Of a stretch of 64,000 nt of DNA, positions 1 through 10,552 are shown piece after piece (positions within the stretch are counted from its first letter, which is position 1; each line of letters starts with the position of its first letter). Position numbers and translations under genes: made by a program. The notes beneath the pieces were generated by a model. The model searched no databases. It worked only from the letters and a program-made list of their open reading frames with translations, and was not told the DNA's origin. Origin of the DNA: Ilex aquifolium (lineage: Eukaryota; Streptophyta; Magnoliopsida; Aquifoliales; Aquifoliaceae); contig OX637391.1 in the NCBI GenBank assembly GCA_951799425.1, positions 16,086,051 to 16,150,050 of the forward strand, written 5' to 3'.

Positions 1-2366
1 TTGGATAGATCTAGGAATCTATGATAAGGAGCGTAGAAATTTTCAACAAAAATTTGACCAAAGTACAACTGAGCATTGGTCTTTTGTTTCCACATTGATT
101 CACAAATAAATAGCAACTATTAAGTTATATACCTATTATACTCAACATCTTAAGTTGTGCTTGATGTTCTCTCATGACATAAGACATATCTATGACAGAA
201 TGGGATTCAAAATTTTAAGCAACATCTTTCACAATGAATGTGATCAAGTAACTTGCTAGACAATCATCCTCCATCCCATTGCTCAGTTTAGTCTTGACAA
301 ATTTATATAGCTGAAAATGTTCATTCCACTTCGATCAATGCTTAGCACGCCTCAGACGTCGTTGGTAACTTTTGAAATTCGAATTGTTTTAGACTATCAA
401 GCATAAAGTGATGCAACTGGAATTTCAAACGTGGTTTTCTTGCTGTGTGAAGTCTATGATCAACTCTATCACACCTTTCTTAAATCTGTTCAATTCTTGC
501 ACTGAGAATCAACTGGAAATACTTGGTAAAGGGAATCAGCTGTAAATGAAAGCATATCCATCAAAAAATAATGGTTAAAGGCAATCTAATTGCTTTCATA
601 AGGAAATCTATGGGCAAAATATATAATTTGAAAATATTCTCAACTTATTCTAGTGTAATAAGGGATTATTTTCTGCAATTTTATGGGGGCGGCTGCCCCA
701 TTTCCCACCCCTCAGAGGCATCATCATATTTTCCACTTTGACTACAAAAGCTACTAAAGTTTATTAGTTTGTCTGTCACCACTAAACTGTTACATAAATA
801 CTAGAGTGGTTTAAATTCATATATTTTAGCCTGTGGACAGGTTCCATCGGGAAGCTTGCATTAATGAATGCTACCTTTTCTGTTAGTTATGTATCATCAT
901 TTGCCATTAGTTGGTTGTTTGCTGATTAAAAATTAGTTGTTTGTCTGTTACTGGTTTAAATTTTATCGTATATGTGATGATTCATCATGTCTAATATAAA
1001 CTGAAATTTACTGTCGTACATTTTTTTGCTAATATTTGCTTTTACCTTTTCTCTTTTTCTCCAATATAAAAATTCAAAATATGAAAATATTATGCATTAA
1101 CGGACCAAGCCTTTTTGCATCACTGTTGCATTTACCTATAAAAAAAAGTGATAAACTGATGATAAAGAAATTATCTTGGGGATAGGCTCGTTTCAAACAT
1201 GGATAAATCTTTAATTTAAGGGGAGGAATGGAAGGAACAATTACTGAAAATTTATGTAAGAAGTGATATGTATCTGCACTTCCTTAATTGTTCATTTATC
1301 AAAGATAAACAAGCAACTATTACTTTAATCTGATGCGTTTCATCATTATTCGGTCATGAAGTGTAAGTGGGACACCCTGCCTCCTGTTTTAGATTATAGA
1401 AGTAACTCATGTAGATGTTGGGAGGTAAATGTGAAAGAAATGGTGGGGGAGTTTGTGAGACATTTCGAGAATGTGGTGCTTTGACGTATGTGAATTTATT
1501 CTAGAATTTCTTTTTTGATCTTTAGTGTTGAACATTCACTCAATTAGCATTATTGCAATGATACTATCGCCATACCTGGAAATAGGATGAATTTCCAAAC
1601 CAAATGGGTTGTTCCTTTCTTTAAGAGTTGTTCACAAAGCATGAGACTTTTAACACTTCAAAGGCAGGACGACTGCACTACCAAGCGTTTCAAGGTTCAC
1701 ACTTGGCATATAAAGCTGACGTAAGAAAGAACAGAGACGATTTAATGACATTTTTTGATTAGGCATGACTATATCTGTTTAGGTGATGGTAATGACGTTT
1801 ATGTTTGTGGGATTGTATACTGTGGAAGCAGTATATAAAGCATTTGGTTGTCATCTTTATTTTTTGTGAATTCTTCTTTTATACATGTAGTTATATTTAT
1901 AGCAACGCCATTGCAAAGATTTAAGTATTTGGTTCTTTCTATGCTGTCATCAATGCTTACTATTATCCCTTGATATCCGTGAGCTTATGGGTCATCATAG
2001 TCAATCAATTATTTGTATCATAATCTGAGAAAATAAATGCATAATGGAATATTTTTAACATTTATACCGAGCTCTTTTCTTTACGATATATTTTTCCAGA
2101 AAGTGGAGACTTTCTATGTTTCTATCATAATTTAGGATATTGGTCTTTCTTTAATTTATGTCCATTTATGGTTCTTGTAATTTATGACCATTAATTATTT
2201 ATTATAATGGATGGAGTTGATTGTCTTTTGCCTTCAAATTTAATACCTTATTTTAATTTTAATAGAGACTGCATCAACATATATTGTCAATGTTATTCCT
2301 CAAATAGGCTGTTTGCATGTCATAATTCTTATGTTGAAGTCAATTTCAAAGTCCATTTCTCTTTAG
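1..2366. other. Upstream intron or 5' region of the pyridoxal kinase gene
   Basis: This AT-rich stretch has no coding region I can support. The first recognised exon begins at 2367 after a pyrimidine-rich acceptor ending in ctttag, and it starts in mid-protein. The missing N-terminal exon or exons are therefore either upstream of the window or too short to recognise here. I looked for sequence encoding the usual serine-glutamine-serine-histidine segment that precedes the glycine-tyrosine-valine-glycine start of exon A and did not find it. A small GC palindrome near 685-700 is the only obvious oddity. Confidence 0.5.
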
Positions 2367-2460
2367 GGATATGTGGGAAACAACTCAGCTGTCTTCCCTC
2401 TCCAATTACTTGGCTATGATGTCGATCCGATCAATTCTGTACAATTCTCAAACCACACAG

Positions 2461-2603
2461 GCAAGCTGCTTATATCTTCACTCACACAGTCTGAGGCCTG
2501 ATATACGGTGCGAGGTTATCTGTGAACCTGTAAAAATTCAGGCATGGAATCCTGGACAATATGTCAGTCAGTTAATGGATTAACTGACTTTGGGATTGTG
2601 CAG
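2461..2603 (+). other. GC-AG intron of the pyridoxal kinase gene
   Basis: Exon A ends in CACACAG and the intron opens with gcaagc rather than gt; it closes with gtgcag. No GT donor nearby keeps the reading frame, and joining at GC gives an uninterrupted NHTGYPTFKGQ. GC donors with an otherwise strong consensus (AG|GCAAG) are a known minor class of U2 introns. Confidence 0.8.
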
Positions 2604-3317
2604 GATACCCAACTTTTAAGGGGCAGGTGTTGAATGGAAAACAACTATGGGAGTTGATAGAAGGCCTGGAAGCGAATAATTTATTATTCTACACTCATTT
2701 ATTGACTGGTATGTGAAATGTTCAATGTTGATTTGCTAAAAAGCTGCTCAGATCTTTGGTGAAGCAGCCCTAAGGCCTTGTTGCCAAATTTCGTGTTCAC
2801 CATTGTGGCTGTACTTAGAATTTGACTAATATAAACCCAACATCTGAAAAATAGCAAGACACGTGAATGTTTTTGGTCTCAAAATTTCCTGAAAACTAGC
2901 ATAACATATGTCTATATTCATAAGTGTGTATATGTAATGAGTTTGTTCCATCTGCTTAGAAATGACTGAGCTCAGTTGTGTTTAGAGTATATTTTTCTCT
3001 GTAGTCTTATTCTATACATCGATTAAGTGCATTTCTTTCTTTTGATCTAACTTTTTGGTGCCATGATTTTTTTTTCTGATTTCTCTTTCTGTCTTGGTAT
3101 TCCTGCCCATTATAGGAGGTGCTAAATATGACAGGTTTGTTTGCAGGTTATATTGGCTCTGTCTCCTTCTTGAACACTGTATTAGAAGTCATCAATAAGC
3201 TTCGGTCAATCAACCCCAAACTTACCTATGGTGGGTCGATTGCTGCTACAACAAAAATTACTCCTTTGCTCCTTGTGATTGTTGTCAAGTACATTTCTAA
3301 CTAAGTCTTAAAAAATC

Positions 3318-3665
3318 TGATACGCACTGGATTGCAAATTATATTTATCACTGCGTGGAGACAAATAATGAATAAGGAAAAAAAGTTTATTTAAGACCTG
3401 ACTATCCAAGCATTCGAGAGGCTATGGAACTCTCCAAAATGAGCAAGCTCATTACAAAGCAAGAAATCTCATATCCCCTCTACTAACTAACATTCCCCTT
3501 TATATTCTCCTTTCCTCCCCAAGCCAAAACCGTAAACACACAACTAAAATGCCAGCAACCCAAAACCAACAGAATGCCAGCAAGCTCCTAACAGAATTGC
3601 ATCAGCTATGGTTTCCGAATTTACCCTTGCGCCTAGAATAGGTGAAACGCACTTGTGGCCTAACA
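3318..3665 (-). repeat. 3' LTR of the Reina-like element
   Basis: The 348-bp LTR matches 8138-8509. In element orientation it begins TGTTAGGCC and ends GCGTATCA. A TATAAAGGG box is at complement 3496-3504. The last 64 bases of the pol reading frame (stop at 3602) lie inside this LTR. It has one fewer copy of the short AATGCCAGCA-containing unit than the 5' LTR. Confidence 0.93.
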
Positions 3666-6600
3666 TTACCCCCTGCCCAAACATTTACCTTGTCCTCAAG
3701 GTGAAAATCAGAAAATTGCTGTTGAATCAAGTGAAAATCCTCCCAAGTCGCCTCATACTCAGGCAGTGACTTCCATTTCAGCAATACTTCAACTTCACCC
3801 GGCGGTCCTTGAGCTTTAGGACGTACTCCCAGCACTTCTTCTGGTTCCACCACAAGTTCAAGTTCAGGGGTTAACTGGAGTGGTAATACGGAAGATGAAG
3901 AAGAGATCCCACGTGCTGGTCTTAACTGCGACACATGGAAAACTGGATGAATTGCTGCTGTCTGTGGAAGCTCTAGTTTGTAGGCCACCTTCCCTATCCG
4001 CTGAAGAATCTTAAATGGGCCGTAGTAACGAGCAGTTAGTTTCTCAAATTTACGTTGAGCAAGTGAGCGCTGTCGGTATGGTCTTAATTTCAAGAATACC
4101 AAGTCACCTTCATTGAACTCTTCATGGTGGCGCTTGAGGTCAGCTTGCAGCTTCATCCGCTGCTGTGCTTGCAGCAAGTGCATTCGCAGGTCATCCACGA
4201 TAGCATCACGGTCCTCCAACAACTGATCGACCAAGGACACCGAAGCAGCTCCTCGATCATATCGAATGAGAAGGGGTGGATCCCAGCCATAGAATGCACG
4301 AAAAGGGGTGCAACGAGTGGAGGAATGAAAAGAAGTATTGTACCAATATTCTGCCCAGGCCAACCAGCGAGCCCAACTTCTAGGCTTTCCAGAAGCAAAA
4401 CAGCGCAGGTAAGTTTCCAAGCAACGATTGACGACTTCCGTCTGCCCATCAGATTGAGGGTGATAGGCAGTGCTTCGCTTTAGAGTCGTCCCCCGCAGCT
4501 TAAACAACTCACTCCAAAAATGACTCAAGAACACTCTATCCCGATCCGAAATGATTGATTGAGGAATACCATGAAGCCTCACAATCTCGCGCATAAAAAT
4601 GCCAGTGACCGTAACAGTAGTAAAGGGATGTTTCAACCCAATAAAATGAGCATACTTACTTAATCGGTCCACCACTACCAAGATAGCATCCCAGCCCTCG
4701 GAACGTGGCAGCCCTTCAATAAAATCAAGTGTAACTTCGTCCCACACTTGCACCGGAAGTGGAATGGGCTGCAGTAACCCGGCTGGAGTAACGGCCATAT
4801 ATTTATTCTGTTGGCAAACTGTGCACTCTCGTACAAATCTGGCTACATCCTTGCGCATGCCTATCCAATATAACTCAGCTGCTAGGCGTTGGTAAGTCTT
4901 TGTTTCTCCCGAATGTCCCCCAATTGGAGTGGTATGAAATTCTCCAATTAGAGTAGTAAGGAGCTTAGAGGTCCGTGGAATTACGAGACGATTCTTATAG
5001 AATAGTATCCCCTGCTCTACTGTAAACCCCATATGATATTGTGTTCCTGAAGTGATGTCCTCCCTTAATTTCTTCAGAAAAGTGTCATCCGCCAATTCCA
5101 CTTTTAACGAGTCCCAATACTGCCACTGTGGGATAGCCAAAGTTGAGCATTCCACTTCATCTGTTACACGCGAAAGTGCATCCGCTACCCGATTACTTGC
5201 CCCACTACGATATTGAATATCGAAATCATACCCCATAATTTTAGTAATCCATTTATGATATTCCGATCCAACAATCCGCTGTTCCAACAGAAATTTCAAA
5301 CTCTGCTGATCTGTCCGTACAATGAAGCGTCTTCCAAGCAAGTAAGGTCGCCATTTCAACACTGCAAACACGATTGCCATTAATTCCTTCTCATATATGG
5401 ACTTAAGCCGAGCTCGAGGACCCAGCACTTGGCTATGATAAGCCACTGGTTGCTGACCCTGGATAGGAACAGCTCCTAACCCAAACCCCGAAGCATCCGT
5501 TTCGATTATGAAGGGCTTATCGAAATCGGGCATTGCCAAGACAGGGATTGAGGACATAGCTCGCTTAAGTTCCTCAAAAGCTGCTGCAACTTCCGGATTC
5601 CACTCAAACTTATCCTTTTTAAGCTGATCAGTCAATGGAAGTGCAATGCGAGCATACCCAGCTACAAACTTTCGATAATATCCTGTCAAACCCAGAAATC
5701 CCCTTAATGCTTTCAAATTATTGGGCATTGGCCATGAAATCATGGCTTGAATTTTGCTCGGATCTACTGCTACTCCCTGCCCTGAAATGATATGACCTAA
5801 ATAGGCCACCTGAGTCCTTCCAAACTCGCATTTCTTTCGATTTGCATAGAGGCTATGGGCCTGCAAAACCTCCAACACTTGGACTAGATGTTGCTGATGG
5901 CTCTCCTCTGAGGGACTATAGATCAAAATATCGTCGAAGAACACTAATACAAACTTACGAAAGAAAGGCCGAAAAAGATCATTCATCAAAGATTGGAAAG
6001 TAGTGGGAGCATTTGTAAGTCCGAACGGCATCACAAGAAACTCGTAGTGTCCATCGTGAGTTCGAAAAGCAGTTTTATAGACATCCTGACTACTGACCCT
6101 GATCTGGTGGTATCCAGACTTCAAATCCAACTTGGAAAAAATTTTCGCACCATGTAGCTCATCAAGGAGCTCATCAATAACGGGAATGGGGTACTTGTCT
6201 TGTACTGTAACCTTGTTTAGAGCCCTATAATCCACACAAAAACGCCAAGAGCCATCCTTCTTCTTAACCAACAAAACCGCACTCGAGAATGGACTACTGC
6301 TGACTCGAATGATTCCCGCAGCAAGCATCTCCTTAATCAACCTCTCAACCTCATCCTTCTGGGCGTGAGGATAGCGATATGGTCGGACACTAACCGGTTG
6401 ACTGCCTTCTTTGAGCACAATAGAATGTTCTCGCCCCCTAATAGGAGGTAATCCCGCTGGCATGTCGAAGACAATCTCATAATCTGCCACAATTTGGTGA
6501 AGAAAGTGCGGTACCTCGGAACTTACTTCCTTTAAACCTTCCAGTTGATTGAGTTCCACCAGAATTCCAGCTCCCTCATGTTTAATGGTTCGCATCATAG

Positions 6601-7048
6601 CTTTCAGAGAGACCAGCATTTTCCCAAGGGAGGGATCCCCTCGCAAAGTGACAGACTCATTACCGAGTCTAAATTTCATCAACTGTGTCTTCCAGTTTGT
6701 ATGAGTCATCCCCAAAGTCTCAAGCCACTGAATTCCCAGAATTACATCCGAACTCCCTAACCCAAGAGGTAAGAATTCCTCCACAATGTTAATCCCCTGT
6801 AGGTGAAGTGTGACCCCTCGGCATAGGCCTTCTCCACGTACCGTATTACCAGTTCCCATAGCCACTCCAAATCCCTCGGTTTTAGCAATAGGTATCTGGA
6901 TTCTATTAACCAGATCCAAGGAAATGAAATTATGGGTGGCACCGGGATCAATCAATACCACAACCTCCTGCTCGCCGATCATCCCCTTCAATTTCATTGT
7001 CTTTGGATTAGTCAAACCCACCACCGAATTGAGTGATACTTCCGCCAT
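3602..7048 (-). CDS. Ty3/gypsy pol: protease, RT, RNase H, integrase, chromodomain
   Basis: This 1,148-residue pol polyprotein copies the element RNA and inserts the cDNA. The aspartic protease site is near residue 34 and reads DPGATHNF, where the family has DSGA or DTGA; the proline may inactivate it. Reverse transcriptase spans about 215-390 with the FFDD catalytic box at 370-373. RNase H starts at ETDASG (D518). Integrase has an HHCC finger (H705, H712, C742, C745) and a DDE triad (D775, D835, E871, with 35 residues between the last two). A GPF-type motif (YYGPFKILQRIG) and a chromodomain-like tail (VLLKWKSLPEYEATWED) follow. The frame is open upstream of the listed methionine up to the TAG at 7226, so translation probably depends on the gag start. 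The stop lies within the 3' LTR. Confidence 0.92.
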   Translation of the reverse strand: MAEVSLNSVVGLTNPKTMKLKGMIGEQEVVVLIDPGATHNFISLDLVNRIQIPIAKTEGFGVAMGTGNTVRGEGLCRGVTLHLQGINIVEEFLPLGLGSSDVILGIQWLETLGMTHTNWKTQLMKFRLGNESVTLRGDPSLGKMLVSLKAMMRTIKHEGAGILVELNQLEGLKEVSSEVPHFLHQIVADYEIVFDMPAGLPPIRGREHSIVLKEGSQPVSVRPYRYPHAQKDEVERLIKEMLAAGIIRVSSSPFSSAVLLVKKKDGSWRFCVDYRALNKVTVQDKYPIPVIDELLDELHGAKIFSKLDLKSGYHQIRVSSQDVYKTAFRTHDGHYEFLVMPFGLTNAPTTFQSLMNDLFRPFFRKFVLVFFDDILIYSPSEESHQQHLVQVLEVLQAHSLYANRKKCEFGRTQVAYLGHIISGQGVAVDPSKIQAMISWPMPNNLKALRGFLGLTGYYRKFVAGYARIALPLTDQLKKDKFEWNPEVAAAFEELKRAMSSIPVLAMPDFDKPFIIETDASGFGLGAVPIQGQQPVAYHSQVLGPRARLKSIYEKELMAIVFAVLKWRPYLLGRRFIVRTDQQSLKFLLEQRIVGSEYHKWITKIMGYDFDIQYRSGASNRVADALSRVTDEVECSTLAIPQWQYWDSLKVELADDTFLKKLREDITSGTQYHMGFTVEQGILFYKNRLVIPRTSKLLTTLIGEFHTTPIGGHSGETKTYQRLAAELYWIGMRKDVARFVRECTVCQQNKYMAVTPAGLLQPIPLPVQVWDEVTLDFIEGLPRSEGWDAILVVVDRLSKYAHFIGLKHPFTTVTVTGIFMREIVRLHGIPQSIISDRDRVFLSHFWSELFKLRGTTLKRSTAYHPQSDGQTEVVNRCLETYLRCFASGKPRSWARWLAWAEYWYNTSFHSSTRCTPFRAFYGWDPPLLIRYDRGAASVSLVDQLLEDRDAIVDDLRMHLLQAQQRMKLQADLKRHHEEFNEGDLVFLKLRPYRQRSLAQRKFEKLTARYYGPFKILQRIGKVAYKLELPQTAAIHPVFHVSQLRPARGISSSSSVLPLQLTPELELVVEPEEVLGVRPKAQGPPGEVEVLLKWKSLPEYEATWEDFHLIQQQFSDFHLEDKVNVWAGGNVRPQVRFTYSRRKGKFGNHS
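3666..3678 (-). other. Polypurine tract of the Reina-like element
   Basis: On the minus strand the sequence GGGCAGGGGGTAA directly abuts the TG of the 3' LTR. This is the expected position of the plus-strand primer for reverse transcription. Confidence 0.8.
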
Positions 7049-7225
7049 TTGGTTACACTCAGTCGCCTCCAGTGTCGGTTCCGCCTCTTCCGTCTCTTCG
7101 CCTTCAGCCTGTTCTTCTTCTTCTCCATCATAGGTAAGAAGGACATTCAGTTCCTTCTTCTTGCAGATATGCCTAGGCGCCCACTTTTCATCGCACCGAT
7201 AGCATAGCCCTTTTTCTCGTTTTCT

Positions 7226-8107
7226 CTAAAGTTCCGAATCCGAGAGTCTTCGCACCTCTCCGGCGAATTTCGCTGTGGATCGATTTCCCCCAAAGTCTGA
7301 GCGAGAAGCTTCAGAGTGGATTCGGTGGTAGTTTGTGCTCTGCGTCGATCCCCCTGCCCGATGAAACCCAATGGGAGGTTTGTGGGCTTTGGTTACCCAC
7401 AGCTTATCTTCTATCTTTTGGGCCAAGTCCATGGCTCGGCCCAAGTTGTTGGGTTCCAAAATTCGGACCTCCACCTTAATTTCGGGTTTCAACCCATTGA
7501 TAAAATTACCTAGGGCCAATTCATCAGACACATTCTCTAATGGCGCCGACAGCTCGATGAACCTCCGGCGATACTCTTGCACACTGCCGACCTGAACTAG
7601 AGCCAACCACTGCTCATGGAGTGAGCCAGCTTGGGTTGTTCGGAACTGCTTCAAGAGAAGCATCTTCATCTCTTCCCACAGGATAATAGTTCGTTTCCTG
7701 TTTTCCCATTGATACCACAGTCGGGCATCTCCTTCGAACGCCATCATCGCCGCCTCAAGCTTCTCTTCATTGGTCAACCGATGTAGGGTGAAATAACGTT
7801 CTGCCTTCAAGATCCAGCCATCCGGATTTGAGCCATCGAATAGCGGCATCTCCAGCCTTCGGAATCGGACTTCATGGCCAATTCCGTTTGAGTTCGAGCC
7901 GCTGTCTATACCATGAGATTCTCTCTTGTACGAAGCCGAACCTCCTCGAGCTATATCTTCCGGCGATTTGAGGAACTGTTCGAATAATTTGTTCATATTT
8001 TGTACCTCTTCCTTCAACGTTCCCACTTCTCGTTGGAACTCCTCTTGTACGGCACCAACCATTTCCTCAATGAAATCTATCCGCTGAGCAACATTCTTGG
8101 CTGCCAT
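7226..8107 (-). CDS. Retrotransposon gag (capsid) of the Reina-like element
   Basis: The 293-residue capsid part of the polyprotein builds the cytoplasmic virus-like particle. A charged N-terminal helix (about residues 1-45) is followed by a retrotransposon gag domain (about 80-240) with the PLFDGSNPDGWILKAERYF and NFINGLKPEI blocks. It ends at an in-frame TAG (7226-7228). Directly behind the stop, in the same frame, comes a zinc-knuckle-like CYRCDEKWAPRHIC and a run of lysines. The polyprotein frame is therefore continuous from 8107 to 3602 except for this one stop. The start ATG at 8107 lies about 16 bp downstream of the primer site. Related elements usually have glutamine at the stop position, so a CAG-to-TAG change is likely. 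Programmed readthrough is the alternative. Confidence 0.85.
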   Translation of the reverse strand: MAAKNVAQRIDFIEEMVGAVQEEFQREVGTLKEEVQNMNKLFEQFLKSPEDIARGGSASYKRESHGIDSGSNSNGIGHEVRFRRLEMPLFDGSNPDGWILKAERYFTLHRLTNEEKLEAAMMAFEGDARLWYQWENRKRTIILWEEMKMLLLKQFRTTQAGSLHEQWLALVQVGSVQEYRRRFIELSAPLENVSDELALGNFINGLKPEIKVEVRILEPNNLGRAMDLAQKIEDKLWVTKAHKPPIGFHRAGGSTQSTNYHRIHSEASRSDFGGNRSTAKFAGEVRRLSDSEL

Positions 8108-8122
8108 CGCCCAGGTACGATT

Positions 8123-8134
8123 GCTCTGATACCA
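8123..8134 (-). other. Primer binding site, initiator tRNA-Met
   Basis: On the minus strand the site reads TGGTATCAGAGC, three bases inside the 5' LTR. It is complementary to the 3' end of plant initiator tRNA-Met, the usual primer of many copia and chromovirus elements. Confidence 0.9.
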
Positions 8135-8137
8135 ATT

Positions 8138-8509
8138 TGATACGCACTGGATTGCAAATTATATTTATCACTGTGTGAGACAAATAATGAATAAGGAAAA
8201 ATAGTTTATTTAAGACCTTACTATCCAAGCATTCGAGAGGCTATGGAACTCTCCAAAATGAGCAAGCTCATTACAAAGCAAGAAATCTCATATCCCCTCT
8301 ACTAACTAACATTCCCCTTTATATTCTCCTTTCCTCCCCAAGCCAAAACCGTAAACACACAACTAAAATGCCAGCAACCCAAAACCAACAGAATGCCAGC
8401 AAATCAAATCTAACAAAATGCCAGCAAGCTCCTAACAGAATTGCATCAGCTATGGTTTCCGAATTTACCCTTGCGCCTAGAATAGGTGAAATGCACTTGT
8501 GGCCTAACA
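8138..8509 (-). repeat. 5' LTR of the Reina-like element
   Basis: The 372-bp LTR carries the element promoter. A TATAAAGGG box lies at complement 8315-8323, about 190 bp from the LTR start. It has a 26-bp insertion relative to the 3' LTR, consisting of an extra AATGCCAGCA-ended unit that looks like slippage or tandem duplication. Confidence 0.93.
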
Positions 8510-8759
8510 AAATCTCTTCCTCATAACTTATGGTCAACTTGGGGCAAAATATGGACGCCAATTACTATGTTGCAAAATCTTATACGAAAGTCCAAATCAA
8601 ACAACACCACCATGTATAGGACTGAGTTGTTGATAATAACAATTTGTTGAATTCTTAGCCGAGAATGTTTGTCATATATTCGATTATTACTCATAATTCT
8701 CCTTGATATGCATGTGTTTGTTTATATCTATTCTAACTATAATAGGATTTTCTTGTCAG
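8510..8759 (+). other. Intron remnant between the Reina element and exon D
   Basis: This is ordinary AT-rich intron sequence ending in the pyrimidine-rich acceptor ttcttgtcag at 8759. The five bases 8510-8514 (AAATC) are the target-site duplication of the retrotransposon. Confidence 0.75.
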
Positions 8760-9243
8760 TTTGTGATGCAGTTATAGGTGATGAAGGAAAGCTTTATGTG
8801 CCTCCAGAATTGGTATCAGTATATCGTGAGAAGGTAGCCCTTTAATTACCCTACCTAAATCCAGCATTTGCATTTAATAGAGACCGTTAGCTTGTGCTTG
8901 CTTTGTAACCTGGGGCACTAAGAGGTCTGGGCCGGACAGACCTAGTTTTTTCTCACCGCATGAAGTGGTTGCCCTTAGAGTTGCAGCCAAATTTCATACT
9001 TGACAATCATTTTGTCTTGCACCAAGCAAGGTCCTCAGTTTTCCATTAACATCCTTCAGCATTTAGACCTTATATTGACTACTCGAGCTGATTAAATTTG
9101 ATTTTGGCTCATGTATGATTTATTTTGTGGATTCATAGTTTATCTTTGTTTAAATTCCACGCAGACCCCCTGACATTTTGATTAGTTACACGGACACCCT
9201 CAGTGTTGTGAAAAGTGAGCCTAGGCGAGAAGCGAAGCGAGGC

Positions 9244-10537
9244 TGTTGTCCGAATTTGGTATTGACAATTTATGTGCAAGTATACACGATCAACAAGTAA
9301 TAAAGTGATAAGTAGAGTATCGTTCCCACGGAGAATTATTGCTAATAACTTTCAAGTATTAACTTTATATCAATTCGATTTTATTTAAACAATAGGAAGT
9401 AAACTATGAATTAACTAGTTTAAAACTAAAACTAAAATTAATAATCAAGGGTTGGATTTACCGGATAAAAAAAGTTAAGATTACAACTTCTCCTAATGCT
9501 TCGTATAAATCTTTCTACTATCTTTCCAGTTAATTGATCAAAATAAGTTGTTAACTGAGACTTCAAAATTATTTATCAAACCTCTTCCGATAGTTAGATA
9601 AACATATCTCTCCCAATTAAATTGTTATATTCCTATGCAAAATAAGTTGGAATAGATTCATTAAGTTCAAACTCTCATAAAAGTTACACACGGCACATAG
9701 GTATATTCCTATCCTATACACAAATCCAGCTATTCAATCCGAAGAAGAATCAACGAAACGCATGTCATCATATTCAGATCTAAACCTAGAATTCATCTTC
9801 CAATTTCATCTAGGTTATCAAATTAATTGTTGGCCAAACAATTATATATTAAACACAAAATATAACAAACAACTCATATAAGATCAACAAAAACTAGAAA
9901 CGAGAGTAGATCAATTTAACTAGACATTAGGTTCCGTTGCAATCTTAATAAAAACTTAGTTCATAATGTAATTGAAAAACATCCTTCTCAAATTAAACAT
10001 CTTAGAAAATCAATAAGGAAAAGTAAGGAAAAAGAATGAAAACTTAGTTGCAATCTTCAATCTCTATCTAGCCTTCAATCCCGATTTTCTTCGTGTCGGT
10101 TCCTTCGATTCTTGCCTTCAAATTTCTATCAATCCTTGGTCTTTTTCTCCATATTTCAGCCCCCAAAATCAGTATTTATATATTCCACTCAAACCCTAGC
10201 ACATAAGAGGCATTAGAGTCCAATTTCGGGTCAAAAACAAGTCAGAATTCGCGTCTAGAGTCACACACACGCGCAGCTGCGCCAAAATCAGCGCAGGGGC
10301 GCTGATCCCTTTTAAGCCTAGCATCTTTCCTTATTGTTTAGCCTTCAAAAATTCAATATTTAGGCTCCAAATTGACCTTGTTTCCTTCCAAATGATTTTG
10401 TTTGCTTCCAAATGATGATTCCTATCAAATAATATCAAAATACACAAAACAAATAAAAAAAAACATAAAATAATTGAAAACTTGCAAATTCCTCAAGCCG
10501 AAAGTACTCAATTTGTAGGTATAAAACTCACTCATCA
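9244..10537 (-). repeat. 3' LTR of the Athila-type element
   Basis: The 1,294-bp LTR begins TGATGAGTG and ends GGACAACA in element orientation. A TATATAAATA box lies at complement 10173-10182. A GC-rich box array (10270-10310) with a TTTGGCGC motif sits just upstream of the TATA box in element orientation. It retains two segments (about 9634-9710 and 9791-9838) missing from the other LTR. Confidence 0.9.
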
Positions 10538-10552
10538 AATACCCCCAAACTT
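10538..10552 (-). other. Polypurine tract of the Athila-type element
   Basis: The minus strand reads AAGTTTGGGGGTATT and abuts the TG start of the 3' LTR. Confidence 0.8.

Larger units (their letters stand above)
3318..8509 (-). mobile_element. Reina-like Ty3/gypsy chromovirus, nearly intact
   Basis: This is a complete 5.2-kb LTR retrotransposon read on the minus strand inside a pyridoxal-kinase intron. Short LTRs of 348 and 372 bp begin TG and end CA in element orientation. A perfect 5-bp target duplication AAATC flanks it (3313-3317 and 8510-8514). The primer site matches initiator tRNA-Met, a polypurine tract precedes the 3' LTR, and the coding order is gag, protease, reverse transcriptase, RNase H, integrase, chromodomain. 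The short LTRs, small size, tRNA-iMet primer and C-terminal chromodomain fit the Reina clade of chromoviruses. The LTRs differ at only about five bases plus one 26-bp indel, so insertion was recent. One in-frame TAG and a protease active-site change argue against current autonomy. Confidence 0.93.

Noticed and set aside
685..700. GC palindrome as a terminator or protein-binding site
   Set aside because: Short and isolated; no functional context.
4124..4483. Plus-strand frames inside the pol region
   Set aside because: Shadows of the conserved minus-strand integrase reading frame.
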